A stretch of 64,000 nt of DNA from Erythroxylum novogranatense (taxonomy: Eukaryota; Streptophyta; Magnoliopsida; Malpighiales; Erythroxylaceae), in assembly GCA_029891385.1 (NCBI GenBank), contig CM057231.1, forward strand, positions 19,995,300-20,059,299. Direction: 5' to 3'. The notes beneath the pieces were generated by a model, which searched no databases, was not told where the DNA came from, and worked only from the letters and a program-made list of their open reading frames with translations. This document shows positions 49,422 to 59,985 of this stretch, piece by piece (within the stretch, counting starts at the first letter, position 1; each line of letters begins with the position of its first letter). Both the position numbers and the translations under genes were made by a program.

Positions 49422-51339
49422 TGTAACATCTCATCCCTGATGGGAAGGGTAAATTGGTAAATTGGGACAGGCTAGGTTGTTGCATTGCATATTTGAGATG
49501 TAATCATTCATTTGACCTCTAATTTTAGAGGAATGAGTCAAGTGGCTCATGCACATATAGGTACATGCATTCATGACTATTTCCCGGCATTTGATTGTGA
49601 ATATGGTATGAATTGTGAAATTATGATTTAATTAGATTTGTGAGGCATAACTAATGGTGTAGACCTCCAATTGAGGTGATGTTTGATTCGTTGTGATCTA
49701 GAGAAAGAGGTCTACAAATGAGGAAAAGAATGAGAGTTTGAATTTAGGTTTTTGAGATCTCAATATTAGTGAAAGGCTGTTAAAAATGTGATTGTATTGC
49801 AACCTAAGAATTGTTTTGGTAATTGGGATATAATTGTGAGGTCCCTAAATGTAAAGAAAGGCTATTGAAGATTAGAACTGAGCATAAAGAATAAATGTGA
49901 TCTAAAGTATAGTTATTGATTTTGTGATAATATCCTAGTGGATGTGACGTGATGAATTGGCTGGATATTAGAATTGAAATTTGAGAGTTCCATCATATGT
50001 TGTTGAATTGGAAGTGAGTCATTAGTGATCATTTGAGTGATAGTTATAATTTGACAAAAGAAAGTGAAAATTGGGAAATAGTACCGGGAAGGTCATGAAT
50101 AGGCATAGTACATCTTTTATTCAAGGCATGTGCATTATCAAATTATTTTGACTGTTCATTTTGTAACAGAAATTATTTGACGGTTATAGAGGCTCCGATG
50201 GATCAATATTCCACGGACATTGCTGAGACTTCCAGGCAGGTAGCTCGGAAGTTCAGTTGAGTAACCTAGTTGGTTTCTCAATCTTTATGTGTTAAATGCT
50301 CTATGAATGTGTGAATTGTCTGCCAATGTGAGTGCTTGCAACTGTGAAATAAATGTGCTGAAATCATGAGTAAATGTCTGAATGCGAGAAATAGAATTGA
50401 TCGATTTATATGCTATTGATTGTGCAAGTTTGATTGCATGCTAGGCATGATTAAAATCGGTAATTAACAGTTGTGACTGGAGCAATTAGTGATCAGAGCT
50501 TTAAGCTCGATTATCAGTGAAAGGGCCTAAGGCCGAAAGAGAATAGTGCATACCCAGAGGGCTCCCCTATCCCTAATGTGAGCGGGCAGTAGTGCATACC
50601 CTGAGGGCTCTCCTACTTGCCTAAAATGCGATTACTGTGAAATGTGCCCGAATCGGGACAGTTTTGACGCTCAGTCACAACACTGACATAAAATGATAAT
50701 TGACATGCATTATGCATTTGAATGTATTGTGAAAATTGAGAATGTGTGTATTATGTGACGATCGCACTGTGACATGTCTGATTTATGTTATGGTGAAAAT
50801 GTGTAAATTGTTTTATAGTGTTCCGAATGTGTTATTGTGTGACTATGTAATATATTGTGTGTATATGCATGAGTTGGGTGAACCATCGATGATGGTTTCT
50901 CATTGAGTTCGCAAACTCACCCAACATTGCAATTATTTTTCAAGAATTGAGGAATACCCCGTTAGTGAAATGGGAGTATGATTACTACAAGAGAGTCAGA
51001 GTTCGAAGTCGGAATTAGTTCACGTCTGCATTTGAGTCATTCTGATTTTTATGTAAATTTGTATTTCCACAAAATTTGTACTGTTATTATAGAGGGCCCC
51101 AACTGATTAATGTTGTATTGTGATTTGATTACTGAAATAGTGTTTTGATTGAAAATGTTTCCATATTGTGGGCCCAAATTGTTTACTGACTTCCGTGCTT
51201 TTGATTGCTTTCAAAAAGAAAATTTTCTTACCGATTAATTGAACTGTTTTAACTACTCTAGCATACCACCCTCGTGAGACACGGGTTCGGATATCACCAC
51301 CGATATCGAGTTTGGGTCTTGCGGGAGTAGGATGCTACA
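49422..51339 (+). mobile_element. F4 Gypsy LTR, first copy (1918 bp)
   Basis: Starts TGTAACATCTCATCCCTGATGG and ends GTAGGATGCTACA. The first 210 bases match 51350 onward; at about 49633 it departs, so its middle (promoter, CpG-rich repeats) is deleted compared with the second copy. The 3' part holds gagctttaagctc and two gtgcataccc..gagggctc units (50550-50625), and the double-hairpin module at 50881-50918. The presumed TSD on the left is taaag (49417-49421), with no partner found. Confidence 0.85.
50881..50918 (+). other. Conserved double-hairpin module, F4 LTR
   Basis: aaccatcgatgatggtt (50881-50897; stem AACCATC/GATGGTT, loop gat) and gagttcgcaaactc (50905-50918). Both stems are perfect. 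Confidence 0.78.
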
Positions 51340-51349
51340 TTTGTGGTAT
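51340..51349 (+). other. Cut-off PBS between two F4 LTRs
   Basis: After the LTR end come tttgtggtat and then taacatctcgtccc, the second LTR without its TG. Only tggtat of a Met PBS remains, so the entire internal region is gone. Confidence 0.75.
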
Positions 51350-51892
51350 TAACATCTCGTCCCTGATGGGAAGGGTAAATTGGTAAATTGGGACAGGCTA
51401 GGTTGTTGCATTTCATATTTGAGATGTAATCATTCATTTGACCTTTAATTTTAGAGGAATGAGTCAAGTGGCTCATGCACATATAGGTACATGCATTCAT
51501 GACTATTTCCCAGCATTTGATTGTGAATATGGTATGAATTGTGAAATTATGATATAATTAGATTTGATTATGATTTATTGAGAATTATGGAGTAATCAGG
51601 GTTTGACTAGTTGAATCAGAATGTTTTAGAGTGCTCGAAAGTTGAAAATGAACCTTAGGAAATTTTCTGGATAATTTGGGAGAAAATGTCCAAACCGAAA
51701 ATTTTTCGAGTAACGGACTGATTAATTGTTTAAACACTGAAATAATTTTCCAATGGCTATGGAAATATAGGAAATTAATGTGTCAAGCCGTTGAAATTCG
51801 GAGACGAATTGGACTGGAAATTAATTTGGAAAGAGAAAGATTTTAGTGAGTAATTGAACAAAGGATATGTGGCAAGTGTATAGGGTTATGAT

Positions 51893-51903
51893 GTATATAA
51901 TGC
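51893..51903 (+). promoter_or_regulatory. LTR TATA box (F4)
   Basis: gtatataatgc about 540 bases into the LTR and 270 bases before the first gtaagtat. Confidence 0.55.
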
Positions 51904-52140
51904 CTGAGGTTTGAATTTGGTTGGAAGAGAATAAAACACTTTTCCTTCACCTAGGGCATGCGATTCTCTTCTCCTTCGATCGGTTCTTCTCCTTCCTCCT
52001 TGTGTGATCGTTGGTGTTCGATTCCTGCATGCTTCTTCTCCTCTTGCAAAGCAAAGCTTGAATCTTAAGGAAAATGGAGATTTGAGAGGTTTTGGGAGAG
52101 AATCGTGGTGTTAGGGCTTGGAGAAGATTTTTGGAGAATT

Positions 52141-52961
52141 GAGGATTTGTGACTCGATCGGTAAGTATATGGTTTTAATGTTGTTATTTAATGTTGTTAT
52201 GCATTTATATTGTGATTGGGGTAGTTAGGAGTGAATTATTACTGGTTTTAGAGAGAGAAATGGTAGAAAAATTGATCGGAGAAGACGAACCAGGGCCGCA
52301 CGTCGTGACGAATAAAATAATTGAACGTTACGACGAGCGTACACCGCGACGTGCATAGACATCGTGACGAGTGTTCACCGCAACGAACGGGATGTCGTGA
52401 CGAGCCGAAAGAAAATGTTCTCCGCGACGAGCGTCTTCCTTCGAAGAATTGAGGATTTGTGGCTCGATCGGTAAGTATATGGTTTTAATGTTGTTATTTA
52501 ATGTTGTTTGATACATTTATGCATTTATATTGTGATTGGGGTAGTTAGGAGTGAATTATTACTGGTTTTAGAGAGAGAAATGGTAGAAAAATTGATCGGA
52601 GAAGACGAACCAGGGCCGCACGTCGTGACGAATAAAATAATTGGACGTTGCGACGAGCGTACGCCGCGACATGCGTAGACATCGTGACGAGCGTTCACCG
52701 AGGCAAACGGGATGTCGTGACGAGCCGAAAGAAAATGTTCTCCGCGACAAGCGTCTTCCTTCGGAGAATTGAGGATTTGTGGCTCGATCGGTAAGTATAT
52801 GGTTTTAATGTTGTTATTTAATGTTGTTTGATACATTTATGCATTTATATTGTGATTGGGGTAGTTAGGAGTGAATTATTACTGGTTTTAGAGAAAGAAA
52901 TGGTAGAAAAATCGATCGGAGAAGACGAACCAGGGCCGCACGTCGCGACGAATAAAATAAT
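52141..52961 (+). repeat. 310/320-bp tandem repeat, 2.6 copies, in F4 LTR
   Basis: Units start with gaggatttgtg at 52141, 52451 and 52771 (periods 310 and 320; the first lacks ten bases near tttgatacat). Each carries cggtaagtatatgg and then, in full units, a run of cgacga/tcgtgacg words. Units differ by few substitutions, several of them CG to TG or CA. Confidence 0.92.
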
Positions 52962-53003
52962 CAGCTCGTCACGACGTCCCGTTCGCTGCGGCGAACGCTC
53001 GTC
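52962..53003 (-). repeat. Inverted copy of the array's CpG-rich segment
   Basis: This 42-base stretch (starts cagctcgtcacgacgtcccg) is the reverse complement of the segment at 52366-52406 with a few differences. It sits at the broken end of the array. Confidence 0.8.
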
Positions 53004-53095
53004 ATTTATCTACAATTATCTTTCAAAACCTTTAATTATTATTTGAATTTTGAAATATATCTATTATTGTTTGTCATCATCAAAAAAGGGGAGAT
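53004..53095 (+). mobile_element. Sirevirus 3' end with PPT
   Basis: Ends in gtcatcatcaaaaaagggga followed by gatt, the characteristic Sirevirus tract before the LTR. Together with 49089-49421 it closes the element whose pol starts at 19060. Confidence 0.8.
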
Positions 53096-54071
53096 TGTTA
53101 GCTCAAAGTTTATGTTTAATGGTTTTGATGATAATTATATAATATTTCAAAATTGAAATTGGATTTATTTCCTTGTATAAGCAACGTATAATTCTTAAAA
53201 GGAAATAAAATCATATAATAAATGCTTCCTTATTGCAGGAACCTTCTTTCTAAACTTACCTTTTAGGAAATTGTTCCATGACATCCAGAAGGATCTTACT
53301 AATTTGAATAATTAGCTCTGAAAGCCTTGACAGAATGTCTAAATATTGAAGAGTTCAAAAGAGATAATATCAAAGATTAAGCAATGAATAGTTGAAGAAA
53401 TTGTCTATTAATGAAGAAGAACCGCAACATTTACAAAATATACTCAAGACACAAACATTAGACTTGTGAAATATCTTAATGCTTCATTATTTCTTAAAAG
53501 TTATGTCAAACTCTCTGTATCTTAGAAAGTGATATCACTCTACTAAGAGAGACTGTTAAATCCTTTATACATTTCTTGTTGAGAGCTTGTAAAGGCTAGC
53601 AAAATAATACTACTGTGGAAGGTTGAAGAACCTTGAAAAATATACACTTGTGAGCTTAAAAAGACTCGCCAAATTACTACTTAGCTTTTATAGTGAAATA
53701 CTCAAGTTGGATATTTAGGGACTAGAGTTAGGATTTGTTATAAGCCAAACTAGTATAAATCTACTCTATCATTTATTCTCTCTTTAGTTTTACTATAGGA
53801 TCCTTTTGTTTTTATCGCAAGAGGTTTCTTTCAAAAGGAAATAGCCTCTTATCGATTAAACAGGTTCCTTTCTTTTTGAGCTTTAACAGGGCTCCTTTCA
53901 TATTAACAACTTCCTTTATTTTTCAACGTTAACAGGATCCTTTCAAAATTTTATACGACCTTTGTATTTATAAATTTATTTTGTTTAAGCCGGATCTTAT
54001 TAATTTTAAAGTATCTTGAATTTTTTTATTAAACACAATTCACCCCCACCTTGCATGTGTTTGTTTTATCA
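53096..54071 (+). mobile_element. Sirevirus-type Copia LTR (976 bp)
   Basis: Starts TGTTAGCTCAAAG after the PPT and ends in tgcatgtgtttgttttatca, with cacaattcacccccac shortly before the end, as usual in Sirevirus LTRs. It has a PPT on its left and a PBS plus gag on its right, so it acts as 3' LTR of the copy on the left and 5' LTR of the copy on the right. It is homologous to the minus-strand solo LTR 59986-61002. Confidence 0.9.
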
Positions 54072-54073
54072 TT

Positions 54074-54085
54074 TGGTACTAGAGT
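54074..54085 (+). other. Sirevirus primer-binding site, degenerate
   Basis: tggtactagagt against the expected tggtatcagagc: the tc is ct and the last base differs. Two bases separate it from the LTR. Confidence 0.7.
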
Positions 54086-54126
54086 GATGTTTCGTATTTA
54101 TTGTGTTTTACAACACGTGATAGATC

Positions 54127-54571
54127 ATGGAAAACAATTTGAGAAGCCTTGAAGGACAATATGTCTCAAACCCTCCTTACTTCAATGGAAACAATTACTT
54201 ATATTCGAAAGAGAGAATAACAATCTATCTTTAGGCTGTAGATATTGAAGTATGCAAGCCATTAGATTTGGAGCTACACTTCCTGCTACAAAAAATGTAG
54301 AAGTATAGTCTGATGCTGACAGAAGAAATGCACAGCTAAATGCTAAAGCAAAACATCATCGAATCTGTGCACTATCTCCAGAAGAATATGAGAAAATATG
54401 CTAGTGCTCTACAACAAAGGAAATGTGAGGTAAAGAAATATAGAATAAGTCTTTTAGTGCATCAATACAAAACTATTGGCATGAAACTGGGAGAAACCAT
54501 AGATGAATTCTTTGGAGGGTATAACAACAACATCAAGGCCTTAAAGAACTTAGGAAAGATATATTAATAGG
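54127..54571 (+). pseudogene. Sirevirus-type Copia gag, N-terminal part
   Basis: Starts at an ATG 55 bases after the LTR and reads MENNLRSLEGQYVSNPPYFN then GNNYLYSKERITIYL before a stop. The Trp normally following Tyr in the YxYWK motif is Ser. After frameshifts the longest open piece (54340-54567) contains QYKTIGMKLGETIDEFFGGY and ends NLGKIY, the LGK-x-Y block of Sirevirus gag. There gag stops and the Tat/Athila-like LTR starts. The codons that should follow are the very ones that begin the gag piece at 17871. Confidence 0.85.
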
Positions 54572-54869
54572 TGCTTACTTGATTTTATAATTATTCCATA
54601 ACATTTAGTGATTAATGACATGAAATTGCTTAAGATAGTCACTTTGACTCATATATGGTTTTAGGCACAATTCGAAAGTAAAAAAATTAAAGTGAGTCGA
54701 AAGCACGATATTTGGGCCAATTTTTGAAGATTAATGTTCGTTTGTCTTCATAGAGCCAGAAGAAAAAAAACTAAAAGACAAGAAGAAGACAAGAAAAAAT
54801 GAAAACACAAACAAGAAAAAATCAAAATTACTTACGTCAAACAAGTGCAAAAGCTATGCATGCCATGCA
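54572..54869 (+). mobile_element. Tat/Athila-like LTR start, truncated
   Basis: Aligned with 12318-12620: shared phrases include ataattattccataacattt, catatatggttttaggca and aaaagacaagaagaagacaa. Roughly 15-20 percent differences by eye. The match is lost after tgcatgccatgcaa at about 54869. It has gag on its left, so it is the 5' LTR of that insertion. Confidence 0.75.
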
Positions 54870-56962
54870 ATTTAGCTACAAAAACAAATTATTTAAACTA
54901 ATTCAACAAAAGATATTATCTAGCCTCATAAAAAGTTAGGAAACACGACAATCAGATAAACAAAAAAACCTAAAAATTGTAATTTCTATAATGTCATGAG
55001 ACAAAGAATTGTGGTGCGATAGATTTTGTGATGCAAAGAGGTTTGTATAAGAATGAACTTAGGTTGGTGTGAGAATGAACTGAGTTTGGTTTGAGAAAAA
55101 ACTGAGATTGGAGTGAGAATGAGCTTACTGTGAAACAAAATAAGGAGGAGAAAGATGATCAATAGAGGTCTATACAAGAACAAAGAGCAGTTTAAGGTTT
55201 CCATCTGATTTAGGGTTTTCAATTCCAAAACGAAAAAGTTTGATTGAAGGTTTTTCAATTCAAAAAAGACATAGTTTAGTTAGACAACTTATTGAAACTT
55301 AATTAGTTAGTTTAATTAATTCTGATGTGTATAAGTATTAAAGATATTTGTCTTATGTGGAAAGCCAAGTCAGCAACAATAATGAAGATACTAGCATTGG
55401 GCTAGAATTCAAAAAACTAGAAGTTTGAGCATTTAATTGCCATATTTTTAAATTGGACTATAATTTCAAAATTGAGTAAATTTTGGATTTTCAATTAAAC
55501 CTTAAATTAATTTTCAAGTTGTTAAATTTTGTTACTATTAAAATTTTATTTTATAAAATACTTAATTTTAAAATTTTCATTTAGTATTAGTTTAATTTAA
55601 AAGTACTCTACAATGAGTTGGATAAATTTTAAGAAAATTTTTTAAGAGCTTATGACTACTTAAAGTTTAAGTAAAAGAGTGTTTAATTGTAAATTAATAT
55701 CTTTGTAGTTTTGTTAACATGCTAATATGAATTGTATAAATTGAGTTAATCTATTCCTATTATTTTTATTTTCTATTTTATAAGCATTATAAATAAGTAT
55801 TGTGACAAATAATAATTACAAAAATTTAATAACAAAACAAGGGATAATAACACTAACAAAAAAGTCGTTATATAGTAAAACTAAAATTAAGCAAAAGTCT
55901 AAGAACATAAACTCTTATAAAATAAAATTGAAGAGGAGAAATTATAATATATAGCTATTAGCGAGAAAATTTTGAAAATTTAAAGAAACAATAAAAAACC
56001 ATCTCAATAATGGGAGATTAATCACCTCGAAGGTAATCAATAAGTTGTTTGATGACAAAGTATAACCAAAAATACATAATATATAAAATTAGAATCAACG
56101 TAGATTTTGTTTTGTTGAAACATATCTAGCTAAGCTTTTCACAAGTGAATAACCATTTCTTTGTAAAATCAAATCATTAAACGATTTTGGACTGTGGAGA
56201 TAAATGCTTATCATTTAAGGATATGAATCTACAAAATTCAAATATAGTAACAATAAAGAAATACATGCTTGCAATCCTCATAATGTGTTGAACATCAATT
56301 ATGCATAAGCATTTTAATTTAAACCACAATCACAAAGAAGCTTATGCAAGGGCAAATGAACACAACTTACTCTTATTGGTTATTGCTAACTATATTATGT
56401 TCTTTAATTTTTTATTGGAAGATTTGACTAACATCAACTTTAAATATAGATTCTACGATTAACTTTAGAGTGAAGTAAGAGAAAACTAGTCACTAAATAT
56501 TTCAACTTCTCTATCATTAAACAAAAAGAACCTAAGTGGCCAAGTTGACACAAAGAAAGAGGTTGATAAAAAAGATGTCTAAAATCTAGTAGTTAATTAC
56601 CTGACTAAATTTGGCTAGTTGCATCAACTAAAATTCTTCCACGAATTCCGAACCTAATCTTTTCAAAAAAACGTAAAGTATTTTCATATCAATTTTAATT
56701 ATAATCATTTCAAAATGAACTTTAGTTAGTGGCCACCAATACAATGTTCCTAGTAAATATATGCTCATTTTCTGAAGTCTCACATCTTCTATTGTCTGAA
56801 AGAAAGTTAATGGTACACTAATATAAATTGTCTATTTTATTTCTTAGAATATAATTCATCCCTTGTCAATTTTCTATTACTAAATCTCCCATACTTAAAA
56901 CCTAAGAAATAGATACATATAATGAGTGATGTTGAATTATTGAACACCTCCCATCCTATATA
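54870..56962. other. Unassigned AT-rich DNA
   Basis: About 2.1 kb with no coding or terminal signals that I recognise. The only structure is a short degenerate tandem repeat at 55045-55125. It could be decayed internal sequence of the Tat/Athila-like element or older DNA. Confidence 0.6.
55045..55125 (+). repeat. Degenerate ~23-bp tandem repeat
   Basis: About three and a half units of the form gtgagaatgaactgagtttgg with several changes each. The minus-strand frame over it (54986-55258) is probably fortuitous. Confidence 0.55.
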
Positions 56963-58168
56963 ATTAAAGTTAATGATCTAATGTTTTTCTCTCGGGGTGA
57001 CCTCACTTCAGTTCAGATCTTGCTCCATGGACTACAAACTCTAAACCGAGTGGCTGGTTTGACAGTGAACCCACTTAAATCTAACATTTTCCTTGGCGGA
57101 GTGTGGGGTACTGACCGTGCAGACATCCTCCAATTGACGGACTTTTGCTTAGGGGACTTCTCAGTTAAATATTTGGGTATACCCCTTGCCCCAATGAAGG
57201 TGTCCGTAGCCCAATACTCTGCTCTTCTTGATTCGGTGGAATCATATTTTTTGGCTTGGAATGGTAAAACGCTTTCTTTTGCAGGGCAGTTGGAACTCAT
57301 TAACTCGATGATCCAGGGCGTGCTTGGCTTTTGGCTCCAAGCCTTCCCTGTTCCTGCAGTGATCTTGGACAAAATAGCCTAACTATGCCACCTATTCCTG
57401 TGGGGGAGTAAGACTAGTCGGGTTGCTTGGGATACCGTTTGTACGCCCAAATTGGAGGGTGGCCTAGGTTTGAAAATTTGCAAAATCTGGAACTCGGCAT
57501 TACTAGCAAAGCAGGAATGGAATATTCATGCCAAACCGAATTCGTTGTGGGTTAAATGGGTCCATGTGGTCTTCCTCCAAGGGGCGTCCATATGGGATTG
57601 GTCCCCCCATCCAAGGGACTCTTTGTTGATGAAGAAGATTAGATCCATTCGAGACTCCTTGCTGGCCAAGTTGGGGGGGCGCATGGCAGTTGTGGAAGGC
57701 CTGCGCAAGTTGTGTATGAATGATCGTATCTCCTCTCACCACTTTTATGACCTGTTGCGTATAAAAAATGCTCCTAAACCTTGGATGTCCCTCATCTGGA
57801 AACACTACATTCCCCCCAAGTTTTCCTTTGTGACTTGGCTCGGGCTACGGTATCGACTCCCCACCAAAGACAATCTTCCCTTCCTCGACTTGGACCCTAT
57901 ATGCATAATGTGTAAGCAAGAGGTGGAAACCGTGGCCCATTTGTTCTTTAAATGTTCATATACTATTCTAGTTTGGCAGGACATTCGTCGTTGGTTGCGA
58001 GTTACCAGACAAATGAGTTCCCTTTCCCGAGCTGTCAAGTGGATCAAATGTGAAGCTAAGGGAGCCCTCCTGCGCAGTAAATCCATCTGCATTGCTTTCA
58101 TATGCACTGTTTACACCATCTGGAAATCCCGAAATGCTATGCAATTTGATGGAGCGGTTATTTACTAG
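56963..58168 (+). pseudogene. LINE reverse transcriptase, C-terminal part
   Basis: The frame begins around the RT catalytic motif: VNDLMFFSRGD where plant LINEs have FADDLM-F-RGD, so the first Asp is Asn. It continues with GLTVNPLKSNIFLGG, FSVKYLGIPLAP and LSFAGQLELINSMIQGV, all standard for the L1-type plant LINE RT thumb, and WGGLGLK-like LEGGLGLKICKIWNSALLAK. The C-terminal zf-RVT zinc-binding region is intact: CIMCKQEVETVAHLFFKC (57902-57955, C-x2-C-x8-H-x4-C), then FICTVYTIWKSRNAMQFDG. One TAA at 57380-57382 is the only break; both halves are in the same frame. Everything upstream of the RT active site is missing, as usual for 5'-truncated LINE copies. GC content is higher than in the surroundings. 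Confidence 0.92.
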
Positions 58169-58743
58169 CTTGATGTGGTCTTAAAAATTAAAATGACCAC
58201 ATATAAAATATTATTTCGTTTGTACCCAGTAGAACTTATTACCCCTTATTTGTTAGTTGATTGACAAGGTGTGTGTGATCTGGGGTCCATAGTCAATAGG
58301 AGGTACTGCTCGACCTCTATAGAACCGTAACACTCTTTTTGACTTTTCTCCTTGTACAAGATGCCCCTTGTGGATGTTTTGGGGCGCTACTATGCTGATC
58401 TCCTATTGGTAGCATGGCCCATGCAACGTTACTTACTGAGTTGTTATGGGATGGTCGACCCTGGCGTGTGTTGTTGCCGCCCTGCATCGAACACATGCCA
58501 AACTTAGCTGATTAAATCTTGTTGTTTCTTTTGGGCTTAACTTTAAGATGAGTGCTTTTGGATACCATCTTATTTTGTCCCTAGTGTCGGTTCGGGTGTT
58601 AATGTGAGGGCTAACCTCATTTTGGGTGTATAGGGATTTATTGGGTTCTATAGAGCATTAATGGCTGATTGGGGTATGCCCCTAAAACTCTTGTACATAA
58701 GCCAATTTTTTGATAAATATCATTTACCATTTATAAAAAAAAA
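58169..58743 (+). mobile_element. LINE 3' UTR and poly(A)
   Basis: Non-coding tail ending gataaatatcatttaccatt and then nine A residues (58735-58743). Together with 56963-58168 it forms one 5'-truncated LINE. I could not identify the target duplication. Confidence 0.75.
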
Positions 58744-59980
58744 GTAGAAAAAATTAAGGAAAACACAACTTCACTTTCAATGCTCTCAACTAAGAAAACC
58801 ATAAGTTAATGTAAATATTAAAGAGTCTACGCCATGACCACTTACAATACTATTAAATCATGATGAAATTATATAAGAGAGTTTTGTAGGTCTACACATA
58901 CATCAATTGGTGTTGTCTATCAGAAAAACAACAAGTACATCCATATTCTTTTCTATGTCAATTAATTATTACTTCCCTTTCTTTTGTACACTCATATTAA
59001 TAAAAAGTTTCAGTTAGGTCCTAGATTGTCAATAGGCCTTTGATCAAGTTAAAATGCACTCGAACTATGCAAATTTATCTTTACATAAATTAAGCAGTCA
59101 AGACATTTTCGCTCAAGGCATACACTCAAATGATACAAATCGGTTTTTACAAAAATCATATAATTAAAGCGTTTTGGCTTAAGCAAAAACATACTATAAA
59201 CATGGAAAATGTCTTTATGATAGTTGCATAATCAAGAAATTTTTTCTTAAGGAGTAAATGTACTTGAAAGTTGTAAACTTGCAGCCATAACAGTTATGCA
59301 TGAATTTTTACTTAATCATTAATCTTGAGCGACTATCATAAATTTTGTTAAAACAAAAATTGTTGATAAAGTGTAAATCTTGCACATGTTACCAAATACT
59401 TCATACTATTATTGTGTGAATACTTTGAAATATCAAGATTCATTACCAATTACTTCTTCAAAAAGGTAAGAATTCTTTTACCAAATAGACAAAAAAAATT
59501 CTTAAGGAAAATCATAGGATAGATCGATTGCAAAAGAAATTTATTACTATTTGGTCCTAAAGGTCAATGTAAACATTAAAGCAAAAGTAGATGAAAATAT
59601 TACACCCTAATTGACTAATGGAGACTTAGCACAATTATAGTAAACCCCCTAACTGGCTCTAGGTGAAGTCATCAAGAAATAGTTACTAATGAACCTTTCT
59701 CTAGGATGGAAGTGCTTGACCCTCAACATTTCATCTTTAGAAATTCTCTCAAACAAAAACTCAAACTCAAGCTTGAGAGTAGGCTCAAAAGTAAGTAAGT
59801 TGCCAACACTTAGTCATTAATGGTTAAATCCTTCAATTTGATAAGCTCTTAGCATCATCCTCGATAAAAGAACTGATTATATTGTCACAATTATACAAAT
59901 TGGAAGACTTTCTTTTTAAGAAGTCGCAACACAAATTCATCTTGAATCCTCACTGGTTGAACACTCAATTTAGTTGCTAG
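58744..59980. other. Unassigned AT-rich DNA
   Basis: No coding or element ends recognised. On the minus strand at about 59890-59980 a frame reads KLSVQPVRIQDEFVLRLLKK, which may be the continuation of a frame interrupted by the solo LTR to its right. Protein family not recognised. Confidence 0.5.
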
Positions 59981-59985
59981 CTTCT

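Larger units (their letters stand above)
51350..53003 (+). mobile_element. F4 Gypsy LTR, second copy, 3' truncated
   Basis: Matches the first copy for about 210 bases and then keeps the middle part missing there. It has a TATA box gtatataat at 51893, a C/T-rich leader and a splice-donor-like cg|gtaagtat at 52161, then a CpG-rich tandem array (52141-52961) and a short inverted piece (52962-53003). It breaks off at 53003; no 3' LTR end or TSD is found before Sirevirus sequence resumes. Confidence 0.82.

Noticed and set aside
50881..50918. Double hairpin considered as a rho-independent-type terminator
   Set aside because: It lies in a plant retrotransposon LTR, lacks a following T-run and occurs in several families in the same orientation as transcription; bacterial terminator logic does not apply.
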